Shown: positions 63,073-64,000 of the stretch, piece after piece
Position numbering within the stretch: position 1 is the stretch's first letter
Layout: each line of letters opens with the position of its first letter
NCBI RefSeq assembly: GCF_900497805.2
Contig: NW_020954550.1
Span: 32,093,184-32,157,183 of the forward strand
Source of the DNA: Vombatus ursinus
Taxonomy: Eukaryota > Chordata > Mammalia > Diprotodontia > Vombatidae
Direction of reading: 5' to 3'
DNA length: 64,000 bases
Made by a program: the position numbers and the translations under genes
The notes under the pieces: model-generated
The model's database searches: none
Told to the model about the DNA's origin: nothing
The model's input: the letters and a program-made list of their open reading frames with translations, nothing else

Positions 63073-63671
63073 AAGGGTACTAAAAGCAGTTGAATATATA
63101 GTTACTAAATTAATATGGATAATGTCTTTCATTCTCCACCTTAAGAAAGAATGGATAACTGGAAAAGTTTCAGGAGACTTGAAAACGTGGAGAAACTTTC
63201 CTATTTTCAAAAAGATAAAAAAGTTAAATAACTGAATCTACAAATGAGCAATTTGAGAAAGGTTTATTCCTCGCAAGATTCTAGGATGGTTAAATGGATG
63301 GTTTTGACCCCTCGGGAAAAAAACAAGGTAGCCACCAGGAATCTCTAGGATTTACTTAAGAAATGTCAGACCAAATTAATCCCACTTTTTTATGGGGCTG
63401 GCGAATTGGAAGAATGCTTTGACATTATATCTTGATTTTAGTCACTTGACAAAGTTTTTCACTCTTTTTTGTGAACGAGATAGAAGAATGTAAAGTGTAT
63501 GGTAGTAGAGTTAGATACTTTTGTAACCAGTAAAACAAACACATTGACTCAAGTGTTGAAAGAGAATTGTTTAAGGATTGACATCCAAAGAGAGGGAGGT
63601 CTCTGTTACTTAGGAAATGAAGGTGGTATAGAGGAACTGCAGGGGTGATATTTGATGACTGATTAAATAGA
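63073..63671. other. No recognised feature
   Basis: About 600 bp of AT-rich DNA directly 3' of the HAL1-like insertion; phrases at 63330-63470 (caccaggaatctctaggatt, atgtcagaccaaattaatcc, gacaaagtttttcactcttt) might be an old LINE, but I cannot place them. Confidence 0.35.
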
Positions 63672-63925
63672 AATTATATGGTATAGTGGAATGGGCACCT
63701 AGCCGACACCTGAGTTCACACACTGACTTCCATTTGGTAAATCTGTGACCTTGGACAAACTCCTTGATTTCTCTGTGCCTTGATTTCCTCATCTGTACAA
63801 TGGGGCAATTCCTACTTTACTCTGCCTGCTTCACAGAGTTACAATGAGGTTTAAATGAGATAGAATATGTTAAGGTGTTTCATAGCCTATAAAACATTAC
63901 ACAAATGTCATATGGCATTTTTAAT
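63672..63925 (+). mobile_element. MIR SINE, near full length
   Basis: tatggtatagtggaatgggc, acctgagttcacacactgac, atctgtgaccttggacaaac, ctttgatttc-type step, ctcatctgtacaatggggca, gcttcacagagttacaatga, ggtttaaatgagatagaata. Confidence 0.85.
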
Positions 63926-64000
63926 AATAAATCCAGACTTCCTTCAAAAACAAAATAAAGGCAAGAAAGGAAAAGCAAGATTCTATAAGAGATATAATTA

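Noticed and set aside
1-64000. CRISPR arrays, operons or a prokaryotic defence system
   Set aside because: Composition, SINEs, LINEs and microsatellites are clearly mammalian; no regularly spaced direct repeats with unique spacers occur.

Overview
The window looks like marsupial nuclear DNA: AT-rich, CpG-poor and almost entirely built from interspersed repeats. The diagnostic mix is Mar1-type CORE-SINEs with a BovB/RTE-like tail, a short tRNA-derived SINE (starts ggggcagctaggtgg, ends in an A-rich tail), abundant L1 with a HAL1-like ORF1-only relative, RTE-clade LINEs with an RTE-tailed SINE partner, and older MIR, L2 and CR1/L3 relics. Opossum, devil, koala and wallaby cannot be told apart from this alone. 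No host protein-coding gene, rRNA, tRNA gene or CRISPR array could be supported. The long open frames are LINE remnants or chance frames in low-complexity DNA. One small unrecognised ORF (52136-52372, minus) is listed at low confidence.

Layout. 1-5.5 kb: L2 relics and an unplaced stretch. 5.5-10.6 kb: a repeat cluster with a long inverted repeat (arms near 6.9 and 9.2 kb) around an L1 tail, a probable fossil LTR and a hAT-like element. 11.5-14.9 kb: the 5' half of a minus-strand L1 carrying a SINE. 15-21.4 kb: CR1/L3, MIR and a long minus-strand L2 reverse-transcriptase relic split by an RTE insertion, plus two non-repetitive stretches that could be conserved non-coding DNA. 21.7-23.5 kb: old L1 with two SINEs. 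26.3-29.1 kb: a 5'-truncated L1 with clear target-site duplications, then a 1.9 kb RTE. 31-37 kb: three L1 pieces and one uncharacterised kilobase. 38.7-43.1 kb: the 5' half of an L1 with a ~210-bp microsatellite grown inside ORF1, abutted by an inverted L1 tail. 45.6-49.5 kb: L1 tails, a probable fossil LTR, Mar1, MIR and a long L2 tail. 50.7-52.8 kb: the least repetitive part. 52.8-57.2 kb: CORE-SINEs, an RTE-tailed SINE, an inverted L1 fragment and L2. 58.3 kb: a young SINE with perfect target duplications. 59.7-63.1 kb: a HAL1-like element with perfect 15-bp target duplications.

Nothing here forms an operon or pathway. The relations are those of retrotransposition: L1 moves the A-tailed SINEs and HAL1, and RTE appears to have moved the RTE-tailed SINE. 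Nesting gives a relative history: MIR, L2 and CR1 oldest, then old L1, hAT, Mar1 and RTE, then younger L1/HAL1 and the tRNA-derived SINE. Family names rest on remembered consensus similarity, not on a database search, and boundaries without a stated target duplication are approximate.
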